A DNA stretch of 64,000 bases from Elysia chlorotica (taxonomy: Eukaryota > Mollusca > Gastropoda > Plakobranchidae), in assembly GCA_003991915.1 (NCBI GenBank), contig RQTK01000176.1, positions 605,502-669,501 on the forward strand, in the 5' to 3' direction. Each line of letters begins with the position of its first letter. The first letter of the stretch is position 1. This document shows positions 1-11,400 of the stretch, piece after piece. The notes under the pieces were generated by a model. That model worked only from the letters and a program-made list of their open reading frames with translations, did no database searches and was not told the origin of the DNA. Both the position numbers and the translations under genes were made by a program.

Positions 1-59
1 ATTTGAGTCTGCGAGAATCGTATAGGTGTTATGTATGAGCATAGAGAACACAACTGCAG

Positions 60-1937
60 TCACAAGTGGAACGGCACTAGCTTGAGTCTGCGAGGATCGT
101 CTGGGTGTTGCACAGCCACCTGGCACTTGAGCAGGAACTCCACCTGGGCCGGCCAGGCTTGGTGATCCAGCTCTATATACGGCTGCTCAGGAGAGTTGAG
201 CGTCTGCTCTATCAGCCGCCCAAGCATGCGCTTCATGTTCATTATCTGGTCAGGGTCGACGTCCTGGCTCTCATTCAGTGTGGATCTCACTATGTTCGGC
301 TCTGGCGCTGGACATCTGGACAGGGAAGAAACAAACATGTAAGACAGCCTTCTTCGAGAGAGAGCAGTGTTGGGATTTTTAGTTATTTTTCCACAGTGTT
401 GAGAAGTTGGATTAAGTGAAAATGATTGCGCCTTGTGGAATTAGAACCCTAGACTTGTAGATGCATTAGCACTGAATCGCCTTTCCACTCATGGTTTATA
501 ATTATCACTTAACAACTACGCTCTCTTGGAGTGAGCATTGAACTTCAAGCATACATTAACGTGATCGCTCCTTAATGGTGTGACAATTTTTGTCATGAGA
601 CATTTAAGACCAAATTATATCAAAACCCAGTAATTGTTACCTTTTTCTGAACACACAATGTCTTCCAACAACTCCTTGTGAAATGTTAATGATTTTTTTA
701 CCATGTAGAGCTCACCTGGTGGCAACAATTTCCTTGAGAGCACGCTTGAAGTAACGGTCAGTTTCAGCAACTTTGGCCACTTTCGTTTTCATTTCTGTCA
801 AAACAGCCTCTAAAGAAGCATTGTCCCTTTTCTCTTTTGCTGCCTCTTCAAAAGCTAGTAATTTTTTCTAGAAAGAGGACGAAAGACAAGTTTGCAGTAA
901 ATATATTTCAAACTTGTTGGAGAGTCACATGCACATAACATTTACTGGGGTGAAAGTTTAAAACAGTCATATGTTTACTCAAAATCATGCCACTTTTAAT
1001 AAAATTGAACATATATCTATTTAAATAATTGAGACATTATTAATATAAACTATTGCACAGTATTTGGGCATCTTTAAATACATCAAAGGGCACGGAAATA
1101 CAAACATAAGAATAAAGATAATCTACAGTCTACACGTCTCACCTTAATCTCTTCATTTACTTGCTTTAACTGCTCAAACTCTGCCTCACTTTTCCTCAGA
1201 GATTCGACTGTGTCTGCTCTTGTGGCACGCAAGAAAGCCAAAGTTTCCTTGTGTTCCTGCAGAGACTGTTGCTCAGATTGCTTCACAATGAGTGCCTGCA
1301 TTTCTTTGTTTGGAGGAATAGTTGACAACTCTCTTTCTCTGATGTTCTGAAGTTCTCCTTTAAGTCTGATTTAAACAAATGAAAAATTATACAATTGAAA
1401 AAAAGGAAAGCAATTTGAAAAATATTTTGGGTTTGAACCACAAATGTCCAGATATGGAAAAAGCAACCTAGTTAGTCACTTTAACGGGCCAAAGAAAATC
1501 ACTGAATTTTAACAAAGAAATAACTCCCACTATTTTTTTCTAAACACATCTTTACCTCTTTGTTAATTGATTTGGCTGGGTTATACATAGGTACATGTCT
1601 AAAAATGTCCTTTTTCTCATATATGTGATATGTTATCTTATTACCAATAACCATAGGCCTCCATTGATTGCAGGCTATGACAATACCAACTTATATATAT
1701 GATAAGATAGGAAGAATTTATTTTTCATTTCATGTTTGCCAGTGCTTGACGGTTAGCCTTGCTAATAAGATTATTTTTAACAGCACTGTACCTTTTTTCT
1801 GTCTCCTCCAACACCTGCAAAAGTGGTTGATCACTTGGTACGGATTTTGAAGCCACACCTTGCAGATTGGCTTGAATACCCTTGACTCTCTGCCAATCTT
1901 GTGTACACTGCTCTACTATGTCCTCGGCATCCATCAT
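60..1937 (-). CDS. CENPK: Centromere protein K (CENP-K), complete, 4 exons
   Basis: CENP-K is a subunit of the CENP-H/I/K complex in the constitutive centromere-associated network, which links CENP-A chromatin to the outer kinetochore in the nucleus. Exons on the minus strand are 1937-1792, 1365-1143, 867-716 and 315-60. All junctions have GT/AG ends and the reading phases match, giving about 258 aa against 269 in human. The start is the first of two adjacent ATG codons (MMDAED). Residues about 50-170 are charged and heptad-like, as expected of the family's coiled coil. The C-terminus is diagnostic: PYIELDHQAWPAQVEFLLK followed by HPDDPRRLKLVPFHL aligns with human PYVKISDSFWPPYVELLLR and HPEDPTRIRLEAFHQ. 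The gene is divergent from AK7. Identification comes from remembered family sequence, not from a search. Confidence 0.9.
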
Positions 1938-3097
1938 CTTTAATTGTTACATGTATAAAGTATGAAAAAAAGAAACATTTGGGGCGCTACAAAAAAGCTA
2001 CTTGTCGGTCTCTGCTATATAGAATTCTTATGTGTTGGTCCGAATCCCATCCACTCAGAGGGATAAGGGTTTCAATTTCCAGTAATTATCATCAGTGATT
2101 AATCAGATATATACAAACTGATGCTTTCAATTATTTGAACTACGGCAGTTTCATCTGTGACTAGGTATGTTGGACTATAAACTAATTGATGTTGTAACCA
2201 AGCAGTTCTTTTCTTTTTTTCTATAGGTATAAAAAGCTATCTAAAGGTAGATATTATTTCTCATTTTCATTGTTAGTTACTCATTAGTCATTGCAAAACT
2301 TACTAACACGGTGTCTAACTGCTTAGGCTCTTTAAGATCTAGAATCTAGATCCATACATCTCAATGTTTAGGTGTATATCTAAGCACATTCCTCGTTGAA
2401 GTTTGTGATCAATATGTGATTTTTTTTTAAATACATATTCTGGCTTCAGATTTATCCAATGATAAATTGTGGCTCTTGAGCTACAATTTGCATGCAATTT
2501 TTAAATGCAAAACCAAAGAACTAGGCCATTATCTAAGCTTTCAAACCATAACAAATGTGTGCGGATTGAAGGGGCATTAGGGGTCAGAATAGACCTTCAT
2601 AAATTGAAGTCAATAAATGAACAAAAACTTGAAAAAAAAATATAAAACAGAAAAGGATTACGCCTGGTCGAGTCCATTTGACGTAGGTCCTATTTTTCTA
2701 GCTTCTAAGAGTATCTACCACTCAAAATCAAATTCAATCTTAGACTTAGAGCGAACTCTAATCACACATCAGGAAAGGTAAACATTGGATGGATTTTAAT
2801 CTCAGGCTCAATGGTTTGATATGCTTTTTAAATTAAAGTTAAAAATTAAATAGATGATTCAGCGACTAAAAAATAATAAGAAAAAAAGATAAACAATTAA
2901 AACATGCATTTATTTTGCCTTCTGATTTACTTTACAGTGTATAAATTGCCACCAATGAAACTCTAATTATCAACTGTAATTTCCTTCATGAAAAGTTTTT
3001 ATATTTCACATGTATCATACTACACATAAGTATCTATTTCATGTTAAAAACACATCTTTTCTTAACTTATTTCTTCCTAAATTGGGAATGGAGGGAA
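1938..3097. other. Intergenic sequence between CENP-K and the first repeat
   Basis: This AT-rich stretch lies upstream of the CENP-K start. It presumably includes the CENP-K promoter and 5' UTR, but I see no clear TATA box or other site. CTAGAT-type oligomers occur around 2340-2350. No coding signal is visible. Confidence 0.5.
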
Positions 3098-3098
3098 T

Positions 3099-3183
3099 GA
3101 TTTGCGTTTTAAACACTGATCTGGAAGAAGGTAGGGCGGGCAATGATGTGACTTTTAAACCTCAAAGAACCTCAGAGGTGAAA
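3099..3183. repeat. 85-bp direct repeat R, left copy
   Basis: This segment, from GATTTGCGTT to the GAAA after CCTCAGAGG, recurs nearly unchanged at 4332-4416. The two copies bracket the miniature LTR element at 3198-4310, with 14 bp on the left and 21 bp on the right between repeat and LTR. It is far too long for an LTR target-site duplication. Confidence 0.8.
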
Positions 3184-3197
3184 GTTCTGAAACCTTC

Positions 3198-3508
3198 TGT
3201 TGTGTGTTCAGGTGCCGAGAGCAGTAGAAATAGCAGCAGAAGTAGTTAGACAAAGAGAAGGTCTAGATCTTTGCTCTGTCAGCAGCCAAGGCAATCCCGT
3301 ATCCCAAGTAGATTTTATCCACTCAAGATGAAAGACACTCCAAGACTGACTAAATCTACAGCCCCTAAAACAGCTCACACCACACATCTCTAGGCTAAGG
3401 CCTCTAGGCAAGCCTAGCACAACTCACTAACATCACACTTCTCTAGGCTCAGGCATCTAGTCAACCCTAACACAACTCACAACATACTCATAACACACTT
3501 TCACCACA
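3198..3508 (-). repeat. Downstream LTR of the miniature element
   Basis: This is the 3' LTR (minus-strand sense), about 311 bp, nearly identical to 4002-4310. A purine-rich tract abuts it at 3509-3524. Confidence 0.85.
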
Positions 3509-4001
3509 CTCCTCCCTCTTCCATGGCAATAACACCCCTCTCCGTACATATGGGTATCCCTAACCACCCGAAACGCCTGCATCCCCTCATAATCCAAATA
3601 AAAGCACTTAAGCACACCTCCAGAATTTATTATAATCTTTTTAACCCCTGAAATTCACTTTCACACTGCTTAGACAATCTTTCACACTTGTCTGCATCCT
3701 AGTGAGACCACTGGGTCCAGCTTGCGCCAGAATCCCCGTATACTCACAGGAGCGACCCCCCGTTGGCATCCTGATGCTTCCAATGGGACCGGCGTGCGCC
3801 AGCTCCTCATAAGATGCACTGGAGCCCCATCCCTTCCCCATCTGCGTTCATTCACACGGCTATCACACACGCTTAATACCTATTTTTAAACTAAATCCCA
3901 AACCTGAAAATCCAAAGGAATTCAGCCGGTCTGAAAACTACTAGATCTAGATTTTTTTTAATTTGATAGGCTGGGAACTCTAAATACACTTCTGACACCA
4001 G

Positions 4002-4310
4002 TGTTGTGTTCAGGTGCCGAGAGCAGTAGAAATAGCAGCAGAAGTAGTTAGACAAAGAGAAGGTCTAGATCTTTGCTCTGTCAGCAGCCAAGGCAATCCC
4101 GTATCCCAAGTAGATTTTATCCACTCAAGATGAAAGACACTCCAAGACTGACCAAATCTACAGCCCCTAAAACAGCTCACACCACACATCTCTAGGCTAA
4201 GGCCTCTAGGCAAGCCTAGCACAACTCACTATCATCACACTTCTCTAGGCTCAGGCATCTAGGCAACCCTAACACAACTCACAACATACTCATAACACAC
4301 TTTCACCACA
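4002..4310 (-). repeat. Upstream LTR of the miniature element
   Basis: This is the 5' LTR (minus-strand sense), about 309 bp. It is followed, after one base, by the tRNA-Leu-like primer-binding site at 3988-4000. Confidence 0.85.
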
Positions 4311-4331
4311 ATATTCTAATGGTCTTAGAAC

Positions 4332-4416
4332 GATTTGCGTTTCAAACACTGATCTGGAAGAAGGTAGGGCGGGCAATGATGTGACTTTTAAACCTCAAAG
4401 AACCTCAGAGGCGAAA
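4332..4416. repeat. 85-bp direct repeat R, right copy
   Basis: This is the second copy of the segment at 3099-3183, differing by about two bases, on the far side of the miniature LTR element. Confidence 0.8.
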
Positions 4417-5486
4417 ACCATGTTAATCACCTATAATCAGTGTCTTATTAATGTGTGCATGTGTATACATGCAAGCTTGCAGTATAATCTAGAATTAAGT
4501 ATGCACGATCACACACTACACACAATTGCCTGAATTGGTTACTGGCTAGCGCCATGCGAAGGTGCAAACAAAGTTAGACTCTCCTGTTGTCATAGACGAC
4601 ACATGACGATTAGACTCACTGAGTGAGTAGTCCTGAGTAATAGAGAGAGTACGCTCACTGAGTGACAAGTAGTAGACAGGGCCTTGTTTTTTAATGACTA
4701 GGGGTTGTTAGGATCCAGACACACTCTGAATCTGATGGAACTCGATCATCTGAAAATTAGTGAGTCATAATTTATGTATGAGCGGATTTGAAGTTCCACC
4801 ACTCCTTGATTTAGCGAGCAGTATCCAGCCTCACTCTATTGGTCTATACCTAAGCGTACATATGATTTATGACCTCTCAGGTCTATACCAAAACAGGATG
4901 ACTCCATTCATGGTCTAGTTTAGGATCTTCTGATTTTTCTATGGCGTGAGAAAGCTACTGCGACGTTGTACTTAAGACCTCTAGATCTTAAATCTAGATG
5001 CAGTCTTACCTTTCTAAATTTGTAGATTCTATGTCCAGTGTTTTGTTGTTGTTTTTTTTTTTTTTACAAATTTTGTCTTTAAAGTTTGGTGTTTGTTTGT
5101 AATTTTGTTTTTATTTCGCGGGCAGTGGTTAAGTCTTGTGCATCTATGCAGTCATTAGCAGTAAGCTTACCAAATTTGTAGAGAAAATAACTAATGCCTG
5201 ATATAGTAGGTCTAAAAAGAAGAAAAAAATATTTCTAAAGCCTCCTGGCTTGAAATTAATGCTTCGTTAACTTTTGAAATAATTGTGAATTTAATCTTTA
5301 TTGCAATGATTTGGATTTATGCTAACACCTAAAATGAACAATTTCCCTTCATGAAAATAAATATCTTTGCAATGATAAAAAGAAAACGTTAAATAAAAAA
5401 GGTTAAATTTAGCCTAGGTATGTTGGTAAAATGTTGTGTAGGTGAGCCAGATTTTTTTGTCGCCTATAGCAACTGTCAGCAACAAG
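4417..5486. other. Intergenic sequence upstream of AK7
   Basis: This stretch is non-coding and holds a T-run near 5049-5065. The AK7 promoter should lie at its right end, but I cannot point to a specific element. Confidence 0.5.
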
Positions 5487-8400
5487 ATGGCGAACGCCGA
5501 AGATACCGCGGAGAAGTTAAAAAGCAAAAAGATATTCATAAATCACCTGGATAGCTTCCAGGGAAAGAATATCGGAAAGGTAAAACATTTAAGGTGTATT
5601 TCGTTCGTAGGAAAATGCTTAGTAGTTATAACTGCTCCGAAAGACCGCTTTGTCATGTAGAGTTTACACACAGAGTAGACATATCTCTCTCTCTGACCAT
5701 CGAATAGTTCTTTCGTGTTATCATGCGTTCTAATAAGCGGTTACAAACAATGGACGTAGATCTACTTTATCGGTTTTTTTGTCCGCATGCCGATCCCTCC
5801 TTCTTCGTACTCAGTCCTCGCCCCTTGTCATCATTTAGGGCTACAGATCTTTGGTGAATCATGTGCTTCAATCTACTCTTACAGACAAGTACTCTAATTT
5901 AGTTTATGGTTTATTTGTCAGATTATCAATTATAACCGATGTCTCAAACTTCATAGTTCTCGGCCCACACTGTCACTTCAAACTTACAGTTATCATTATT
6001 GTTCACTGCGTTTAATCATCTTACTTTATGTGTTTCATATTGTTTAGGCCTACTATCATGCAAATCATGAGCTCTATGGCTATGTACAGTAAATGATATA
6101 GTTCAGAGTAGAATCTTAATCATGGTTCAGAAATTAGGTTCTAGATCTACATTAGTTTTAGTCTTTTAGGAGCTACACTGCATTCGAATTTATGGCATAT
6201 TCGAGAACCAGCTCTGAAATGACTCCGACCCTAGTTCAGCAGACCACCCACTATAAGTGGATGGCTTGAGGATGACCTTGAGACATCATCTTGTCACAGA
6301 TAATCTTGTCCTGTTCACTTAGGACTCAATATCCCTATACTAAGAATATCAACCAATGAAAAGGTGCGACTTTCTCGGTCTTGTCTGCTCCATCAGTCTT
6401 ATGAGAAGGCTTTAAAGCATGGTGAAGCAAACAGGCAGACCATCAGGTGTGAAGTCCTGTTTCTTGCTATATTTGCTTATTACATGATTATTGTTTGATG
6501 TAACTGACCAGTGGAGGGTGTCTGTGGGTATTGATTAATAGTGCTACATTGTTTGAACAATGAGTCTTTGAACTATTTCAAGATTTGAGAACACCACTCT
6601 TTGTTGATAGCGGTTGAACGTTTTTGGAAAATGCGGGGGTTTTGTTCTTTATATCTAATCAAACAAACTGCCCCTATGATTTCACACATTTACTCAAACA
6701 CCCTAAGAGGCATTGAAGACTTTGCAGCCACTCTTCAATATCCACACTAGGTAACACTTTCGACTGACTACACATGCAGTACTTGAATTATATTCTTTCA
6801 GTTTTTTCATTCTTATCTATGGCATTACATTGATAACAATTATAGATTACACAGAATCTTTGATTTTTTTAAAAGATTTCATTAAAAAATGCAAGTTTTC
6901 AGGTATATACTTGTTTCTTTTCCTTTCAAAATAAATCATTATCAAGATAAAACAAGGGGGTAATCAATAGAATTATGGCTCTTAAAAATATTTATGAACC
7001 ATCTAATATTATCTTAGACCATATATAATTTTGTAATTGTTTCTCAACTATATCATCTTTATTAAGCCAAATAGTCTGATATACTTTATTATTTTATCCC
7101 TTCTGTCATTAGTTTCTTTCACGCTGCGTGGTTGGGGCTAGCCTTGAAGAGGCAGAGGATGAGGAGGATGACAGATCAATCAGTAGCTCGATCATGGAGA
7201 AGACCAGGGAAGGGTGCTACGAAATTGTTGGCACTGTCAAGGACAGAGAGAAACCCAAACCAGATTTTGCCAAGGAGCTCATATTGGTGAGACTAACATA
7301 TTGAAATACAGAATTTGAACTTTGTTAGTTTTGAGGGTTTGTTGTTTTTTGCCACATTAATGTTTGTTTATGTTACAGTAGTGTGAATCGCAAAGTAGAG
7401 GCAAAAATATGGGAAAATTGTTGAATTTTGTAAAAGCACTATAGTATAATAAGTCATCAAGTCACCTATATCCAGTGTTATTACAAGACGAAAAAAACAG
7501 AAAACATTATTTGTACTTTGTTCTTAAAACGATGATTGGGTCTATAGTTTAACATAATTTCATGCATTTATATGCTTCGAGTAAATAAGGAGGTTAAATG
7601 CTGACACTACAAGTTGGATAGTTTTCAGTTTAAGACGGACCAGATGTACCAGTATCAAATCAACTTTGACAAACCAATTTGATTGTCACTTATTCAATGT
7701 TTCTTTTTTTTCAGTTTGAGAACAAAGACCAGCTTTATGAGTACCTTGTGGAGTGTGACATAATCATCTATGACATCACTGAGGATCCTGATCAAATTGA
7801 TGAGGCTGTGTGGGCAGTCTCAGGTACATATAAAATATTATAGTTGACCATTGCTATTGAGGATAATATTGGAAGTAGTGCAGTAAAATATTTTATAATT
7901 ATTGATTGCTTTCAACTGCCAATATTCGATGGGATCAATAATTATTTTGCTACAAATTTTGAATGTAGAAAAAAACACTGAAGATCTTTCAAAATGTTGA
8001 AAAACATTAAACATCAAAGATCAAGAAAAATCTTGGTTTAAATCAAAAGCAGGCTACAGATGCAGGGTGATAGCATTTCTAATCTAAAGGTTTTGCCTGC
8101 TTTGAATGTGTGTTTTTTTTAATGTTTCTAGAGCTTCATTCTGACTTGGATAAAATTGACAAGCCCAAAATGTTTATCCTTATATCTACCTGCATGACTT
8201 GGGCCAGGAGCAAACCCTTGGATCCTGTAAGTATTTTTTTTTTTATTTATTCACCAGTATAATGTACAATCAGGAGTTTTTATGCTCTGTATGGTTATGA
8301 ATAGAATGTATATTTTCTCTCCAAGGTGAATCAAAATCACAGATTTAATTGTTCTGTTACAGAACTTGAAAAATATTCCTATTCTAGTTTTCAAGGAGCA

Positions 8401-11400
8401 AAATTTCTTAGAGATGATACATTTTTGCACCTGTGGATTTTGTCAGATGTTTTCTTGAGATACTTTTACCTATAGTGTTGACTGAGTGTACGAGATGAAG
8501 TCCTGAAATTTGTGGGGTAATTAATGAACCATAACTGTAGGTAGTTTGAGACTTTGTTTTAGTTGGCTAGCCTAAAATTCCTAATAATTATATAATTAAG
8601 TGCAAGTTTAGAGGATAAGTCAAAACAAACAGTCATCAAGGAATGGAATAAATAGTAAATGAAACTTGATTACTGAAAACTTTTGGCAGAGAGAAGCAGA
8701 TGGTAGAAGTGTTTCTGATGAAAGAGGTGATGAAAAGGTATCATGTAAAAGTTTTCTTAAAAATTTGTTCATGAAATTTTGAGCACGTTCTGATTTCACT
8801 AAATATTTGTTTTGTTGCAAACCTTTTTTCTTTTTTTCAAGTTTGATTTTAAAATCTATTGGTTTATAGCAGACTATTTCTTGATTCATCTGACTTCTTC
8901 AATTTAAGTCTTTTTTGTTTTTTACTCCAACATAAAAGATTTTTTGTGTTATCTCTTGTTATCTTCTGTCTTTGCCATTACATTACATCTTATTGATTCA
9001 GATTCATTTTTTATTTTTGTGTTACTTTATATTTTCATTATGGAAATTCAATTGGGTTTTTTTGTTCAGTGTTATGAATTTATTTTCATTGGTTTGTGAT
9101 ATTTAAAAAAAAAATTCAGTTCATTGATTTTCTCCATTCATTGTATTTCTTCATTAAATGTGTGACATAGTTTTGAATGTGCTGAGAAAATCTGCTAATT
9201 TTGTCTTTAGAAATGGGGCAGAGAAGGTTTTCAACATTTTGTATTGATATGAAAAACATACAATTTTCCTGATGTCAAACTGCACATTTCGAGTTTTTAT
9301 TCCATGGCTTTGTCCCAGTGGACTATACATGTCAGAAGCGATAGAGAGCAATGTTATTTTTTTTAACCAATTAATGTCTGTGTTCTTTAACTTTTTGCAG
9401 ATATTGTCATAAAAAAAATGAAAAGTTTTATTTTAAAATGCTCATAGCTTTTGAGTCCACTTACATTGGTTATACATGTGTCAAATTTTATCGGGTTTTT
9501 TAATTTTGTGACCTTAATGTAGGAAGACTTGGAGATTCCCTTCACTGAAGATGATTACAGAAGAAGAAAGCCACATCAAAATTTTAAGGAGCACATCAGC
9601 GCAGAGAAAACCGTCATCAAGCTGGGCAAGACGGTAAAAAGATTTTCACTCACATCTTGAGTTTTTACTGGGTTTTTTTTTTTGTTTTTTTGTGGGAGGT
9701 GAGGGGGAGGCATTGAAATCAAACTGACTTTTCATTTATGCCTCTGTTAAGAAATTTAAGATTTTACAGAAAATTTAAAATGGTGATGCGTATGCTTGAT
9801 GTTTAATGAATTATGAAGTGTTCATGATAATTTTTATTCTTTAGAACATTGGAAATTTTTACAATTATTGATGTTTGCATTTATATATTCAGAACAAGGC
9901 CAAATTGGTTACCTATGTCGTCTGCTCTGGTTTGACGTATGGTGCGGAAGAGAATATTTTCCACTACTTGTTCAAGGTAAGTCTATTGTATAGAAACTTC
10001 AATTAAAAATGTAGGAGGCTTACAAATTTTCTACCCTGGTAAATTTCACAAATTTTCTTTTTATAATTCATAGTTCAACATGCTCGCAGCATTTGTCATC
10101 TTTCTGAATATTTAAATTCTTTATTGATTGTTTTCTTTATGCACATTTTTTTGCACTTTTAGTTTTAGATAAACCATTACTTCTATTTGTTTTCATTCAT
10201 ACAGAATCATTAACTTGATACTTTTGTGAAATTTTGAAACTGTGTTAGGACAATTTAAATATATATTTATCTAATTGCTCCATTTTTATTGTAATATATT
10301 TTTTCTCACAATCAACTTACCTTAATGATGAATTATAATCATATCCGTTTTTTCTCTAGTCTGCTTGGCACAATGCACCTCAGCTCCAGTGCTTTGGTGA
10401 AGGCCGAAACATTGTTCCCACCATCCACATCAAGGATTTGGCTGCGTAAGTAATCATACTTCATTGAAGTATGTCTGAATCCTATATATCAGGGATTAAT
10501 TAATTTGTCAAAACATTATTATGTAAAAAACCTGTAACAATCAGATTGATGTATTTACTTCTTACTTATATTCCTTAGCTATTTTCATTTTAAGTGATTC
10601 CCTTACTATTGAGAGATTGTATTCTGTATTTTAACTTTTGGTCTTCATTCAGTTTGAAGTTATATTATTTATTCCATAGTTAGCTTTTTTGGAGATATAA
10701 AAAAAAATGGCAATGCAAAGTGGACTAAGCATACAAACCAACTATAGTGATATAACGTTTTCCTGTCCCTCATTCATACAGAGTCATACAAAATGTGGCA
10801 GATGGCAGACCCAAAGTCAGGTATATAATAGCCAAAGATGATGCACAGAACACACTAGAAGATATTGTGCGGGTGAGTGCAGAGTAACATGATATGCAAG
10901 AAACTTGTAAAAATGGTTTTGAGGAAATGTATTTTGACTATTATAAGGTCTAAAAAAGAAATGTATAGTGAGCTTAAATAGTTAATTTAAGCCAATGCAT
11001 ATTTACAATGCAAGCATTTTGTTTGTGTTTTAAAATGTACTGACAGCTTGTTTTTTTTCACTTCAGAGAATCATAACCCACTTTTTGACATTACTTAGTG
11101 ATGAAAATATTTTTATCTGTTTTCAGACTGTGAGTCAGAATCTTGGCTCTGGAAAATTAAAACACATCACCAAGGAAGAGGCTCTTCTCAGCAAGGATAT
11201 TGAGGCACGTTTAAAGACATATTTTACTTGAAATAATTGCAAAAAATTTCAGTCTTTTATAAAACTTGTTCTTGAGAATGTTCTTTTTGGAGATAAAATA
11301 TTTTAGATCACACCTACGAGTATCTATAATTTCAAAGAAGACATTTTGTCATCGCTTACCAAACACTTACAAATAAGCTTTTATTTTGTCAATCTCATTA

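Larger units (their letters stand above)
3198..4310 (-). mobile_element. Miniature LTR retrotransposon (TRIM-like), complete structure, non-coding
   Basis: Two near-identical LTRs of about 310 bp lie at 3198-3508 and 4002-4310, each running TG...CA on the minus strand (starting TGTGGTGAAAG, ending GAACACAACA or close to it). Next to the upstream LTR at 3988-4000 is the primer-binding site TGGTGTCAGAAGT, which complements the 3' end of tRNA-Leu. Next to the downstream LTR, at about 3509-3524, is a purine-only tract. The 493-bp interior shows no gag or pol similarity, so it fits a terminal-repeat retrotransposon in miniature, moved by proteins from another element. The LTRs differ at only a few sites (about 99% identity), which suggests a recent insertion. 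No matching 4-5 bp target duplication is visible. The LTR family recurs near 29565-29778. Confidence 0.85.

Noticed and set aside
3641-3870. Short minus-strand proteins inside the miniature LTR element
   Set aside because: Two overlapping frames of about 60 codons match no gag or pol motif, and they look like chance in GC-richer non-coding sequence.
5442-5486. Upstream extension of AK7 from a GTG codon
   Set aside because: Eukaryotic initiation at this GTG is unlikely, and the ATG at 5487 aligns with the start of human AK7.
8620-8889. Small gene in AK7 intron 4
   Set aside because: The Lys/Phe/Leu-rich composition is what AT-rich intron sequence gives by chance, and no domain is seen.
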